Both the position numbers and the translations under genes were made by a program. This document shows positions 1 through 9,240 of a stretch of DNA of 58,146 nt, piece after piece. The DNA is taken from positions 1 to 58,146 of the forward strand of contig CAYSXI010000011.1 in assembly GCA_964434955.1 (NCBI GenBank). The letters are read 5' to 3'. The stretch's first letter is position 1. The number at the start of each line of letters is the position of its first letter. The stretch is from JANQLU01 sp964434955 (GTDB lineage: Bacteria; Planctomycetota; Planctomycetia; Pirellulales; Pirellulaceae). The notes beneath the pieces are model-generated. The model made no database searches, had not been told where the DNA came from, and saw nothing but the letters and a program-made list of their open reading frames with translations.

Positions 1-1896
1 GATACCTGGGACTCACATCATTGCCTGAATGCGGTTCGGCGAGTCAAGGATTTCGCTCCCCGTCTCAATCAAGTCCTGAAGGCCGCTCGAGAAAAAGGCG
101 TCACCATCATTCACGCGCCTTCCGATTGCATGCCTTTTTACAAAGATCACAAAGCTCGATTGCGAGCCATTGAAACACCCAAAAGCGGAAGCGCTCCAAC
201 CGGAATCGAATCTTGGTGCAGCCGAATCCCAAGCGAGGAAAAGGCCGCCTACCCCATCGATCAATCGGACGGCGGTGAAGACGACGACCCCGAAGAACAC
301 AAATGCTGGGTCAAGGAACTTGAAAAAATGGGGCGCAACCCGGGGACACCTTGGATTCGCCAAACCGAATTGATCACCATCGATGAGAAACGCGATTTCA
401 TTTCCGACCGGGGAGACGAAGTCTGGAACATTCTCGCGCACCGAAATATCAAGAACGTCATCCTGACGGGGGTTCATACCAACATGTGTGTGCTCGGTCG
501 CCCATTTGGAATTCGAAATCTTCTTCGAGGTCGAAAGAATGTCGTTCTGATGCGGGATCTGACTGATTGCATGTACAACCCCCGTCGCTGGCCGTTTGTC
601 GATCACTTCAGTGGCAACGACCTGGTCTACGATCACATCGAGCGGTACGTCTGTCCGACCATCACCAGCGATCAAATCATCGGTGGCAGACCGTTTCGAT
701 TCAAATCGGATCAACGTCCACACATTGTCATGCTGATTGGCGAGAAAGAATACAAGACAAAAGAAACTCTTCCGGCATTCGCGAAACAATGCCTCCGTCG
801 AGATTTCAAAGTGAGTTTTGTCTTTGCTCACGCAAATCAGCGGAATCATTTTCCGAACATCGAGACGGTTCGAAATGCGGATCTACTCTTGATCAGTGTT
901 CGTCGACGCGCATTGAAAAAGGAAGCCCTGTCAATCATTCGCGAACAAATTTCCAAGGGCATACCAGTGATCGGGATCCGAACCGCGAGTCACGCCTTTG
1001 ACATCAAGACGGAACGGCCCGAAGGAAGCGACGAATGGGAAAGCTTTGATCAGGATGTGTTTGGGGCCAAGTATATCGGCCATCACTCCAATGGAGTCGA
1101 ACCCACCATCAAGGTCGTCAAGAATAGTAAGCGCCACGACATTTTGAATGGAATCAAGAACGTCGAGTTTTCATCCAAAGGCTCGCTTTATAAAAACAAA
1201 GAGTTTGACACCAAGGCAACGCCGCTCCTGTCCGGTGAGATTTTTCAAAAGCCGCAAGAAGCGGTGGCTTGGACGTTTGAACGATCCGAGGGAGGACGCT
1301 CATTCTATACTTCCCTTGGCCACCCAAGTGACTTCTCGGAGAGATCCTTTCGACGAATGCTTTTCAATGCAATTCACTGGGGGCTAAAACTCGAAACGCG
1401 GGAGCTGCCGCCCTTGCGGAATTCGCCGCGCCATCATTGGACGACGGTTAACGTTCCTCACAAGATTGCTTCCAAGCAAAACGAACAAGATCCTTCCGAA
1501 ACCTACTGGTATCGATGCCTGGTCAAAGTCGATCACCTGACGAAGGACCGCCATTTCTCCATGGTTGCCGATGGAAACTCAGATGTCAGAGCCTTCATCA
1601 ATGGCCAAGAAATGCGGCCACGGGTCCACGGTAACGTGACGAACTTTTATTCACCGCGCGATGCGAGATTGAAAGCGGGTAAGCTCAACCTGATCGTGGT
1701 CCGAATCGACAACGCCGAGCGCAAGCCTCCCGAGTTTGGGCTTCGTTCGGTGCCGATGATCCAATTTTTAGATGGCAGCAAACCGATCCAGCTGGAAGGG
1801 CGTTGGCAGTTTCGAATCGGGAGAAACGAGAGCTATTCCAAGCTCCCACTTCCGCCAAAATTCGCGGCTTCCACCGACATAATTTTCGAAAAGTAA
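1..1896 (+). CDS. Isochorismatase-like / ThuA-like / jelly-roll fusion protein (5' truncated)
   Basis: The frame is open from the first base of the window, so the N-terminus lies outside; the first ATG at 130 falls inside the isochorismatase fold and is not a credible start. The visible N-terminal part resembles cysteine hydrolases of the isochorismatase superfamily: an opening DTWDSHHC segment, a candidate catalytic Lys in IDEKRDF, and the nucleophile-Cys motif GVHTNMCVLG (about 465-495 nt). From about nt 715 the protein continues into a ThuA-like (trehalose-utilisation, class I amidotransferase-fold) domain up to about nt 1380, ending GLGHPSDF-like then NAIHWGL. The last 150 or so residues look like a beta-sandwich/galactose-binding domain. 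The substrate is unknown. The stop codon directly abuts the stop of the convergent peptidase gene. The domain calls are from motif recognition; the C-terminal domain is the least certain. Confidence 0.8.
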   Translation, partial: DTWDSHHCLNAVRRVKDFAPRLNQVLKAAREKGVTIIHAPSDCMPFYKDHKARLRAIETPKSGSAPTGIESWCSRIPSEEKAAYPIDQSDGGEDDDPEEHKCWVKELEKMGRNPGTPWIRQTELITIDEKRDFISDRGDEVWNILAHRNIKNVILTGVHTNMCVLGRPFGIRNLLRGRKNVVLMRDLTDCMYNPRRWPFVDHFSGNDLVYDHIERYVCPTITSDQIIGGRPFRFKSDQRPHIVMLIGEKEYKTKETLPAFAKQCLRRDFKVSFVFAHANQRNHFPNIETVRNADLLLISVRRRALKKEALSIIREQISKGIPVIGIRTASHAFDIKTERPEGSDEWESFDQDVFGAKYIGHHSNGVEPTIKVVKNSKRHDILNGIKNVEFSSKGSLYKNKEFDTKATPLLSGEIFQKPQEAVAWTFERSEGGRSFYTSLGHPSDFSERSFRRMLFNAIHWGLKLETRELPPLRNSPRHHWTTVNVPHKIASKQNEQDPSETYWYRCLVKVDHLTKDRHFSMVADGNSDVRAFINGQEMRPRVHGNVTNFYSPRDARLKAGKLNLIVVRIDNAERKPPEFGLRSVPMIQFLDGSKPIQLEGRWQFRIGRNESYSKLPLPPKFAASTDIIFEK

Positions 1897-4800
1897 CTAC
1901 TTACTTTTGTTCGATTCCGGATTCTGCTTGGGATTCGAAGCCGGTTCAAATCCGAACTTTTTGCCCTTATCAACCGCTGGAATTCCTTCGACCAACCATT
2001 TCGGAGCCGGGGCATCCATCAGGTAATGGTCAAAGAACTGCTGCATCCGCTTCACAAAATCCATCCGGTTTTCAGGTTTCATCACCCAGTGAGGCTCACC
2101 GTTGTAGTTGAGCATCCAGGCGGGCTTGCCGAGTCGACGCATTGCCACGAACAATTCGATTCCCTGGTACCAGGGCACGGCACCGTCCTGGTCGTTGTGC
2201 AGAATCAAAAGCGGCGTGTTGATCTTGTCCGCGTAGAAAATCGGCGAATTCTCAAGATACAAACCGCGGGCCTGCCAAAGCGTTTGACCGATCCGGCTTT
2301 GCGTCCGCTCGTATTGGAACATTCGGCTCATTCCACTGCCCCAGCGGATTCCGCCGTAGGCGCTCGTCATGTTACTGACCGGCGCACCCGATTCGGCACA
2401 GGCAAAAATATCGGTTTGCGTTACCAGGTAAGCGATTTGATATCCGCCCCAACTATGCCCTTGCACACCAATTTTTTTCTCGTCGACAAAGCCCTTTGAG
2501 ACAACCTGCTTCACGCCTGGGATGACCGCGTTGTAAGCACTTTTGCCAGGATAGCCAGCTTTGTACGGAATATCGGGAATGAAAATGACGTAGCCACGAC
2601 TCACGTAAAAGCTGAAGTTGATGATCGAGCGACCGGCCGCCGGCGCCCAGTAGCGGTGCAGGTTGTCGGAGTTTCGTTCGTAAAAGTAAACCATCATCGG
2701 GTACTTCTTTTTCGGGTCGAAGCCATCGGGCTTCAATAAAATCCCCTGAAGGTCCGTGCCGTCGGCCGACTTGTAACCGACGAGTTCGGCGGAACCCCAT
2801 TTGTAGTTCTTCTGCTGCGGATTCGAATCGCTGATTCGCGAAACGTTTTGGAAAGCCATCGTGCTCGCCCAGATATCGGGGCAGTTGCGGAACGTTTGTC
2901 GGGAAAACATGACCACGTCTGAGTTCTTGGCTTTTCGCAAACCGCTGACACTTTCGTCCAGCATCAAATGCGTCGTGATCTTTCCATCGACGCCCAAAGT
3001 GCAAAAACCGGATGACTTGTTCTGTTCGTTGAATGCCGAAAGCGTGATTGAGTTGGCTGGGTTGATGGTTCGCTGTTCTGAGTCCAGTCGCAACGCCCGG
3101 TACCGAATCTTGTTTTTCCGTCCCTGTCCGCCGGTGAGGCATTTGGCCGCGACCTTTCCCGTCGGGTCCACTTGCCAGATATCGAATCGATCATAAAGCA
3201 GCAACGCTTTGTCACCGTCGAGCCAGCCCGCATTTCCGTAGGAACCTGCTGCAGAAGGCGTATCGTGCAACTCATTGGCTAGCGAGGTCTTGATTCCTCG
3301 GGTCAGGTCGACCGGTTTCGCGTTGGCACTCGCTGTATCCAAAGCGAAATACTTCTTCTTGTCCGCGTCCCACCACGACAAATATTTGCCATTAGGGGAT
3401 AAGGACCCGATGCCGCGTACCTTGTTCAACACCAGGCGTTTTTCGCCCGTTGCGATATTGACCAAGTAGGTATCTGTGAATCCTGGCGAATCCCAGGATC
3501 GCAGCATGCTGTATTTTTCCATGTCCAGTCCCACGGCCACATTCGATTTCGAGCGAGGATCGACGCTGACAATTTTGACGGATGGATCGGCCAACTGAAC
3601 GACTTTTTTCGAGGCAATGTGATAAACGGCCAGGTAGGATCGATTGCGCTCACGGGCGGCTTGAAGCAACTGCTGCGGCTGCAACACCGGGTCTTTCCAA
3701 TGCCAAAGATCCAATTTCGCTTTTGGCTCGGCTCCCGCTTTGGCTTTCTTTTCTTTGTCCAGTTGCTCCTTGGTCTTTCCAGCATCGTCATGCTTTGGCT
3801 GCGTGGCAAACTGAATTCGCGTACCGTCTTCGCTGAAAGAGGCCCCGGCTGATGCAACCCACCAATCTTTCGGAATGCCTTCCGATTTGGCGTCGACGAT
3901 CTTGGTTGCCGATTTCTGCGAATCCTGCCAATGATAAATGGACATGCTGGGGCGAACCGAGTTGTAGTCCTCGCGATCCGACATGAAGACCAGCTGGTTT
4001 CCTTTCTTGCTGAAACGCAAGGATCGATAATTTCCGCGTCCAGAAATGATTTGCCGACGAGTCAAATTGGACAGCTGAACCACGTAGACACCATCTTCGT
4101 CGGCGACTTCCGACGAAACACTGATCGCCAGTCGCGCCCCGTCTTCGCTAAATGCCCGCGAAGACACATTGGGATAATGGGTTTCAACACCCGTTGCCAG
4201 ATTCCGCAGCACCAAAGTCGAGCCCGTTGATTTGGGCTTCTCTTTCTTGGCAGCGGCCTTGCCTTTCGCTTGTGGCTTCGTTCCCGGTTTCGCTTTGGGT
4301 TTCGCTTTGGGTTTCGGTGGCGTCGACTTTTTCAGTCCCTCTGGCGTCACTTTCAGATGGGTCGAAGTCGATGAGTTGGTTTTTTGTACCGTCGCCTGCT
4401 TTTTTGGCTTGTTCAAAGAGTAGGCAACCCAACCTGCCGCTTTCGCGGGCATGGAAGCCGAACTGGCATTCTCAATCGTCGTATGTTTGCCTGTCTCCAG
4501 ATTAAGAAACTCGAGTTTCGGTTTCGGCAATTCATCGGGTTTTTTCTTTTCCTTTTGCAGCTTCTTGATCAACTCGGGATCCGGCAGAATCGAATACACC
4601 GCAAATTGATTGTCGAAGGTAAACCGGGCACCACTTCCACCTGCGATAACAAATTCTTTTTGCGACCCCACTTCGCGAATTTTCAAGGTTCGCTTTCCCT
4701 TGGCTTGAACGATGGAATAGGCGATCCACTTTCCGTCATTGGAAATGGTTTGGCCCGAAACGGAGTTCCAAAGATCGTAGTCCTTGTGCTCCAACTGTCG

Positions 4801-4902
4801 TGGAGCTTGCTGGGCCAACAAATCTTGTTGGAGCCAGGCAAACGAAGAAATGGCGACCAGGCCAGCCGTAAGCAAACAGAAAACTCGGGAAGTGTTAACC
4901 AT
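1897..4902 (-). CDS. Secreted S9-family serine peptidase (prolyl oligopeptidase-like), 1001 aa
   Basis: A signal peptide (residues 1-30, hydrophobic LLTAGLVAISSFAWL, then an AQQ cleavage region) is followed by a WD40-like beta-propeller region (about 40-690) and a C-terminal alpha/beta hydrolase domain. The catalytic triad is visible: Ser817 in GHSWGG, Asp906 in NDQDG and His938 in GEPHW. At about 1000 residues it is longer than usual S9 enzymes. Part of the excess is a Lys/Pro/Ala-rich, charged, low-complexity insertion at residues 190-227, and a second lysine-rich stretch at 370-396. It probably degrades peptides in the periplasm. The ATG at 4902 is chosen because the signal peptide begins there. 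Its 3' end meets the stop of the convergent hydrolase gene with no spacer. Family assignment is firm; the substrate is not known. Confidence 0.92.
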   Translation of the reverse strand: MVNTSRVFCLLTAGLVAISSFAWLQQDLLAQQAPRQLEHKDYDLWNSVSGQTISNDGKWIAYSIVQAKGKRTLKIREVGSQKEFVIAGGSGARFTFDNQFAVYSILPDPELIKKLQKEKKKPDELPKPKLEFLNLETGKHTTIENASSASMPAKAAGWVAYSLNKPKKQATVQKTNSSTSTHLKVTPEGLKKSTPPKPKAKPKAKPGTKPQAKGKAAAKKEKPKSTGSTLVLRNLATGVETHYPNVSSRAFSEDGARLAISVSSEVADEDGVYVVQLSNLTRRQIISGRGNYRSLRFSKKGNQLVFMSDREDYNSVRPSMSIYHWQDSQKSATKIVDAKSEGIPKDWWVASAGASFSEDGTRIQFATQPKHDDAGKTKEQLDKEKKAKAGAEPKAKLDLWHWKDPVLQPQQLLQAARERNRSYLAVYHIASKKVVQLADPSVKIVSVDPRSKSNVAVGLDMEKYSMLRSWDSPGFTDTYLVNIATGEKRLVLNKVRGIGSLSPNGKYLSWWDADKKKYFALDTASANAKPVDLTRGIKTSLANELHDTPSAAGSYGNAGWLDGDKALLLYDRFDIWQVDPTGKVAAKCLTGGQGRKNKIRYRALRLDSEQRTINPANSITLSAFNEQNKSSGFCTLGVDGKITTHLMLDESVSGLRKAKNSDVVMFSRQTFRNCPDIWASTMAFQNVSRISDSNPQQKNYKWGSAELVGYKSADGTDLQGILLKPDGFDPKKKYPMMVYFYERNSDNLHRYWAPAAGRSIINFSFYVSRGYVIFIPDIPYKAGYPGKSAYNAVIPGVKQVVSKGFVDEKKIGVQGHSWGGYQIAYLVTQTDIFACAESGAPVSNMTSAYGGIRWGSGMSRMFQYERTQSRIGQTLWQARGLYLENSPIFYADKINTPLLILHNDQDGAVPWYQGIELFVAMRRLGKPAWMLNYNGEPHWVMKPENRMDFVKRMQQFFDHYLMDAPAPKWLVEGIPAVDKGKKFGFEPASNPKQNPESNKSK

Positions 4903-5041
4903 GGAATTTGTCCGCGCAGGATCGGTGCAAAAGTCCCAAGTTAATTAAAGGCGAAGCGATTTTGTAGCCGCCATTCGAAGAATGCTCGGGATCGTTCATT
5001 ACCGGCACCGACCGACCGGAAAACAAGGAACAACCCTCAAC

Positions 5042-5074
5042 AAAAAATCCGCGAACAGCCAACTGCTCGCGGAT
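5042..5074 (-). terminator. Rho-independent terminator after the ECF sigma gene
   Basis: The stem pairs 5047-5058 with 5063-5074 (one mismatch, loop CCAA). Read on the minus strand it is followed by a run of six T (5042-5047). It lies 24 bases past the stop of the minus-strand sigma gene. Confidence 0.85.
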
Positions 5075-5097
5075 CAAGAATTTTTCCTGTGGGCTAT

Positions 5098-6345
5098 TTA
5101 ACGAATGGTCCCACCGTTCTTCGAGTCGCTTTTCTCTTTGTGAAGCAGATGCCGATGATGTTGGTGCAAGCGGTGCCGGTGAAGCCGTTCGGAATCACTC
5201 AACTCGGACTTCTCAGTTCCTTTTTCGGCGTGCGAACCATGGGCACGATGAGACTTTCCTTCGCCTTCCGACTTGCCTTCACCGTGAGATCCACTATGAG
5301 ATTCACCTTGTGATCCACCATGCAACATCATGTGCAAATGCATCATGATCTGCATCGCATGTTCGTGCACTCGTTTGTGCAGCTCTTCGTGATGCCGCCG
5401 AAGTCTCTCGTCGTGCTTTTTCTCCCCTTCCTCTTGCTCCTGATCCTGCAAACCTGAATTCAAATTTGCTTCGAGTCGCGGTTCGAAATCACCTTGTGCG
5501 TAGTAAGCAACCTCATTCGCAGAATCCGAATGTGCAAACGCACCCGAGTGCATCACAATTCCCGCACCAAATACAGCTGCCAAACCGAATGCGACCGTCG
5601 TTTTCCAAATCATGGATTTTACTCCTGTATGTTTAATCGAATGGAATGTTGTTGCCAGCGAGGCCATCCAGCCTCCGGCAACACCCGTGGTCAAACAACA
5701 GGCAATCGTTTTGGAACTCAATGTCTTCACGATCGAAACAGTTGGCAAGGCAATTAAAAGTGCCATGGCAAGTTCCGATCGGATTCCTCGTCGAATCAAT
5801 CGATGGCGGAGCGCTTGTCGGCCCCGCCGCAACTGACTTTCAACGGCAGCAACCGACAAATCAAATTCATCGGCAATCTCTCGGACCGACTGGCCGGCGA
5901 AATAATATCGCACCAAAGGGTTGCGATACCGTTCAGGCAATCGGCTCAACTCCGCGGTCACCAGGTCCATATCGTTTTTCGTCGCGACTTCTTCCAACAC
6001 ATCCAGGGGAAGGCGACCATCAATGGTTTCTTCCAGTGCTGCGAATTCGCGGTGACGTTGCTTGCGAATCACATTCGCGGTTCGAAAAGCAACTCCATAA
6101 AGCCAACTTGCAATCGACCTTGGCTTGCGGATTTTCTTTGCCTTGGACGCAAGTACCAGGAAAGTTCCCTGAAACGCGTCCTCCGCATCGGATTGGTGAT
6201 TCAATACTCGGAAACAGACAATCCAAACAAGGTTTTCGTATTTTTTCACGAGTTGCGCAAACGCCACCTCATCCTGCTTTTTGACAAACTTTGCCAGCAG
6301 TTCGGCGTCCTGACTTCGTGTTCGGTTTGAATTTGCCTTTTTCAC
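5098..6345 (-). CDS. ECF sigma factor with transmembrane and histidine-rich C-terminal extension, 415 aa
   Basis: Residues 10-100 match sigma-70 region 2 (QSDAEDAFQGTFLVL, RSIASWLYGVAFRTA) and 125-185 match region 4, with a helix-turn-helix around SVREIADEFDLSVAAVESQLRRG. Many planctomycete ECF proteins carry a membrane extension after region 4. Here residues 190-233 are hydrophobic, a further hydrophobic segment follows at 245-266, and the tail (311-402) holds 21 histidines in 92 residues with many Glu, Ser and Lys. The start is GTG, the codon giving the full region 2. The tail suggests divalent-metal binding outside the membrane, which is inference. An in-frame ATG at 5613 with its own AGGAG could also give a separate secreted His-rich product (listed separately). 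A strong terminator follows. Confidence 0.88.
   Translation of the reverse strand: MKKANSNRTRSQDAELLAKFVKKQDEVAFAQLVKKYENLVWIVCFRVLNHQSDAEDAFQGTFLVLASKAKKIRKPRSIASWLYGVAFRTANVIRKQRHREFAALEETIDGRLPLDVLEEVATKNDMDLVTAELSRLPERYRNPLVRYYFAGQSVREIADEFDLSVAAVESQLRRGRQALRHRLIRRGIRSELAMALLIALPTVSIVKTLSSKTIACCLTTGVAGGWMASLATTFHSIKHTGVKSMIWKTTVAFGLAAVFGAGIVMHSGAFAHSDSANEVAYYAQGDFEPRLEANLNSGLQDQEQEEGEKKHDERLRRHHEELHKRVHEHAMQIMMHLHMMLHGGSQGESHSGSHGEGKSEGEGKSHRAHGSHAEKGTEKSELSDSERLHRHRLHQHHRHLLHKEKSDSKNGGTIR
5622..5626 (-). promoter_or_regulatory. Shine-Dalgarno AGGAG in front of an internal in-frame ATG (5613)
   Basis: On the minus strand AGGAG is followed by 8 bases and then ATG (first base 5613), in frame with the sigma factor at Met245. 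The product from that ATG would be 171 residues and would begin with a typical signal peptide (MIWKTTVAFGLAAVFG, cleavage after AFA), followed by the His-rich region. In related planctomycete ECF proteins a hydrophobic segment occurs at this place, so the match to a ribosome site may be chance. Confidence 0.4.
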
Positions 6346-6493
6346 GTGACCACTCTAACTAAGGAGTGTCCGAAACCCGACTTTCCGGTCGCAAATTTCC
6401 GAAAAGTAGCAAAAGAATTTTTGAAGCTCAGCGAGGCGAAGTCAAGCGAAGTCGATTAGGCCCGGAAAAGCCAAGATATCGCAGCGTCAGCCC

Positions 6494-7525
6494 TTAGAAT
6501 TCGCCAAGCAGCTCGCCGCCGTCGATGGTGCTCAATCCCCGCCAAATTTGAAGGTCGATTGAATTTGGGATAAAGCCTACCGATCCATCCATGCGAACCG
6601 AATTGACTCCCCCTCCATGGTAGGACCGGGCAGTCACCGCAGCGTAGGTTGGCCGAGTCAAATCACGCCCCTCCTGCTGGCTGTTGTAGTCGATGTCGTA
6701 CTCAACGCCATCCAGCGTGTAGGTGACTTTCGTATTTGGTGCAAAGGTTGTGGTAAATCCCGTGTGATGGACGCGGCCGTCACACCAAACGGTATGCCCC
6801 GTATTGGTTTCGATTCCGGGTCCCAGTTTGAGTTGCCCGGTCACCCCTTCAAAATGGCTCGCACCCAACGGAAGTGTCGAATCGATCGTATCGACATTTC
6901 GAATGTAAGCCGTTCGCGCCTTCACATCGACGGCACAAAGTGTATTGCTCAGGCCGTCCCGAATTGAGGTGGTTTCAGTTGAACGAGAAACACGAAACGG
7001 GCCACTCCCCACGTCCCCCGTGGTTGGATCGTAAATGAACCAAACGCCCATGTTGAACCCGTAACTCGTTGGATGGACATAAGGCGCACCATCTCGCATC
7101 CGAACATGAGTCTCCGGATCGCTGGGACAGGAATAGATTGGAACCCCGAGTTGCGGCACGCCACTCGCCAATTGATCATGCCAATCAACATGGGTGTCAA
7201 TCCGTTGTCTTGCGTTGTCTTGCTCAACATAAGGAAGAATGCGGCCGTGAATACTCCAGGATCCACGAACCGTTGCGCCCAACGGTGCATTGAATGCCAC
7301 CGGAAAATGCAGCTTTGCGGTTTCGTAATTGGTGACCGCCAACCCAATCTGGCGCAAGTTATTACTGCAATTGTTTTTCTGCGCGGCCCGACGCACTGCC
7401 TGAACGGCGGGAACCAACAACGCGACCAGGATGGCGACGATTGCGATCACCACCAGCAATTCCACCAAAGTGAAACCGCGCGACTTCGTTCGACGTTGAT
7501 CGGGTTTGGGTTCGGACACGTTCAA
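6494..7525 (-). CDS. DUF1559 domain prepilin-like protein, 343 aa
   Basis: A type IV prepilin-type leader is present: cleavage after Gly17, then FTLVELLVVIAIVAILVALL with the conserved Glu at position +5, followed by the DUF1559 globular region (NNLRQIGLAVTNYE). The C-terminal part has the family H-x-G-x-D-G-like signature (YHGGGVNSVRMDGSV). These proteins are expanded in planctomycetes, often in many copies per genome; a pseudopilin or surface role is assumed, and none is proven. The gene lies downstream of the MFS gene on the same strand but about 200 bases away, so it is probably transcribed separately. The ATG at 7525 gives the usual short charged leader. Confidence 0.92.
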   Translation of the reverse strand: MNVSEPKPDQRRTKSRGFTLVELLVVIAIVAILVALLVPAVQAVRRAAQKNNCSNNLRQIGLAVTNYETAKLHFPVAFNAPLGATVRGSWSIHGRILPYVEQDNARQRIDTHVDWHDQLASGVPQLGVPIYSCPSDPETHVRMRDGAPYVHPTSYGFNMGVWFIYDPTTGDVGSGPFRVSRSTETTSIRDGLSNTLCAVDVKARTAYIRNVDTIDSTLPLGASHFEGVTGQLKLGPGIETNTGHTVWCDGRVHHTGFTTTFAPNTKVTYTLDGVEYDIDYNSQQEGRDLTRPTYAAVTARSYHGGGVNSVRMDGSVGFIPNSIDLQIWRGLSTIDGGELLGEF

Positions 7526-7727
7526 AAATTCCAGTCAGCAATCGGATGCCGAATTCGTAACCCAATGGCTACGTTCATTCTTCTATTGTGGATCCAACTG
7601 AAACAGGTTTCCAGTTGAGCATTTTCGGGCGAGAACATTCTGAGTAGATGTTGAAGGGCAGTTTCGAATTATAAGGATTGTCAGGGTTGGCAGTCCAGAT
7701 TTCCACCACGGTTTCTCTTGACGTTTT

Positions 7728-9062
7728 TCAAAATCGGTGGATTTGTCGCGCCGGGAACATCATGCATCCAGCCAAAACCAGAAGAATCGCCACCGCCACA
7801 TAGGCCCAAGCCATCCCGAAATGGGTCAAGATGAATTCCGCAAACGGCGGGCCCAGCATCGCGATCGCCCAAGCACCGCCCAGCATCAGACCTGACGCGA
7901 AACTCGTATTGTTTGGCAATAGTCGCTGGGCCAAAGATACGCTTACCGGCACCATCGAAGCGAATCCAATGCCGGTAAAAAAGAAAAGAATCGGCGCGAC
8001 GGTCGTTGGCGGACAATGCGGAATCAAAACAATCAATGGGGCAAATCCGATGGGCACCCAAATCAAGGGGCCGCGTTCACGCCCCTGTGGAATCAAGAAC
8101 CCGGCCGCCAATCCCCCAACCGCCATCCCACTGATCATACTTGCCTGCAGAAAGCCCGTCAGTCGGGATGCTTTGTTGGAAGCTTCCAATTCCGTCAGCC
8201 AACCCGATTCAAGTCCTTCGGCAAACTGGCTCGCGGCGAGTCGCACCATCAAAAAGACCAACGCCAAATTGACAAAAAAGCGAGTGGCCGAGGCGACATA
8301 CAAAAAGAACAAATTGAAAATCGGATGGTGGGCAATTCCTTCGTGTGTTTCGTCCTTCAGCAGCTTTGATTCTTGATCGGCTTGATGGATCGAACTTGGA
8401 CTGACTTCCTGTCCAACAAACCGTTCAATGGGAGCGACCTCCTTTTGCCTCCGATGAATCAATCGTGAGGCGAGGTAGGCGGGGATGAACAGCAAGATCC
8501 CGGGAATCATCAGCCAGGCAAAAGGCGGGAAGGTGAATCCCAACCATTCCACGTCGCGAATATGTGTCACTTGAATCATCCAAGGGCCAACTAGCGAACC
8601 GGTGATATGGCCGGCCATCCCGGCAACAAAGAAACTGCTGATCGCGACGGAACGCTTTTTCGGATTGATCGCGCCAATGGAACTCGCACCAATAGGATGA
8701 AAGATACCGACACCAATCATCCCGAGGATATAGTGCAGATAAAGCCGATTGTCGCCCGCAATCATCGAAATAGTCGGGATAAATACGGCGGCCATCAGAA
8801 TCCCGAGACCAATGAAGGCGACCGTTCCCAACCGCTTTCCCAACCATCCGAAAATCGGTTGACTAAAACCGCTACTGAAGGAACCGCAAGCCAGTAACCA
8901 AGCCGACGACGTGGGCGTCAAATCAAATTGAATCTCCAGTCGAGTCAAAGTCGCCGGAATCAAAGCAGAATAGGAATCGACCAGAAAATGGCCGACCAGG
9001 ATCAGGTAAAAGGTCATGGAGAACGCAAGCGTCCTGTTTGAGCTATTCGCTTCCGATTCCAT
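7728..9062 (-). CDS. MFS transporter (fosmidomycin-resistance-like), 444 aa
   Basis: About 12 hydrophobic helices are seen. The N-terminal half has features reminiscent of the Fsr (fosmidomycin resistance) branch of the major facilitator superfamily: an opening GHFLVDSYSALIPATL helix, then GIGIFHPIGASSIG-like text in helix 4. The substrate is not known. An upstream in-frame ATG at 9248 would add 62 residues without membrane character and would overlap the divergent esterase, so ATG 9062 (MESEANSS) is preferred. No clear Shine-Dalgarno precedes it, which is common in planctomycetes. The gene is divergent from the sialate O-acetylesterase with about 180 bases between the starts. A shared control of sugar export or uptake is possible but not shown. 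Confidence 0.85.
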   Translation of the reverse strand: MESEANSSNRTLAFSMTFYLILVGHFLVDSYSALIPATLTRLEIQFDLTPTSSAWLLACGSFSSGFSQPIFGWLGKRLGTVAFIGLGILMAAVFIPTISMIAGDNRLYLHYILGMIGVGIFHPIGASSIGAINPKKRSVAISSFFVAGMAGHITGSLVGPWMIQVTHIRDVEWLGFTFPPFAWLMIPGILLFIPAYLASRLIHRRQKEVAPIERFVGQEVSPSSIHQADQESKLLKDETHEGIAHHPIFNLFFLYVASATRFFVNLALVFLMVRLAASQFAEGLESGWLTELEASNKASRLTGFLQASMISGMAVGGLAAGFLIPQGRERGPLIWVPIGFAPLIVLIPHCPPTTVAPILFFFTGIGFASMVPVSVSLAQRLLPNNTSFASGLMLGGAWAIAMLGPPFAEFILTHFGMAWAYVAVAILLVLAGCMMFPARQIHRF

Positions 9063-9240
9063 TTTTTCGTTGAATCGATGGGAAAAAATGCACCCCTTGC
9101 CAATTCCACCAGTGGAACACAACTCAAACGTTTGGCCAACGGGATGAAGGAAAGCTCGCATTGCTTGCAAGCGCATTCCGGGTCGGTTAGTTTCAAAATC
9201 TTCGATGTTTTTGATGCTTAACGGGATTTCAGGAATCACC

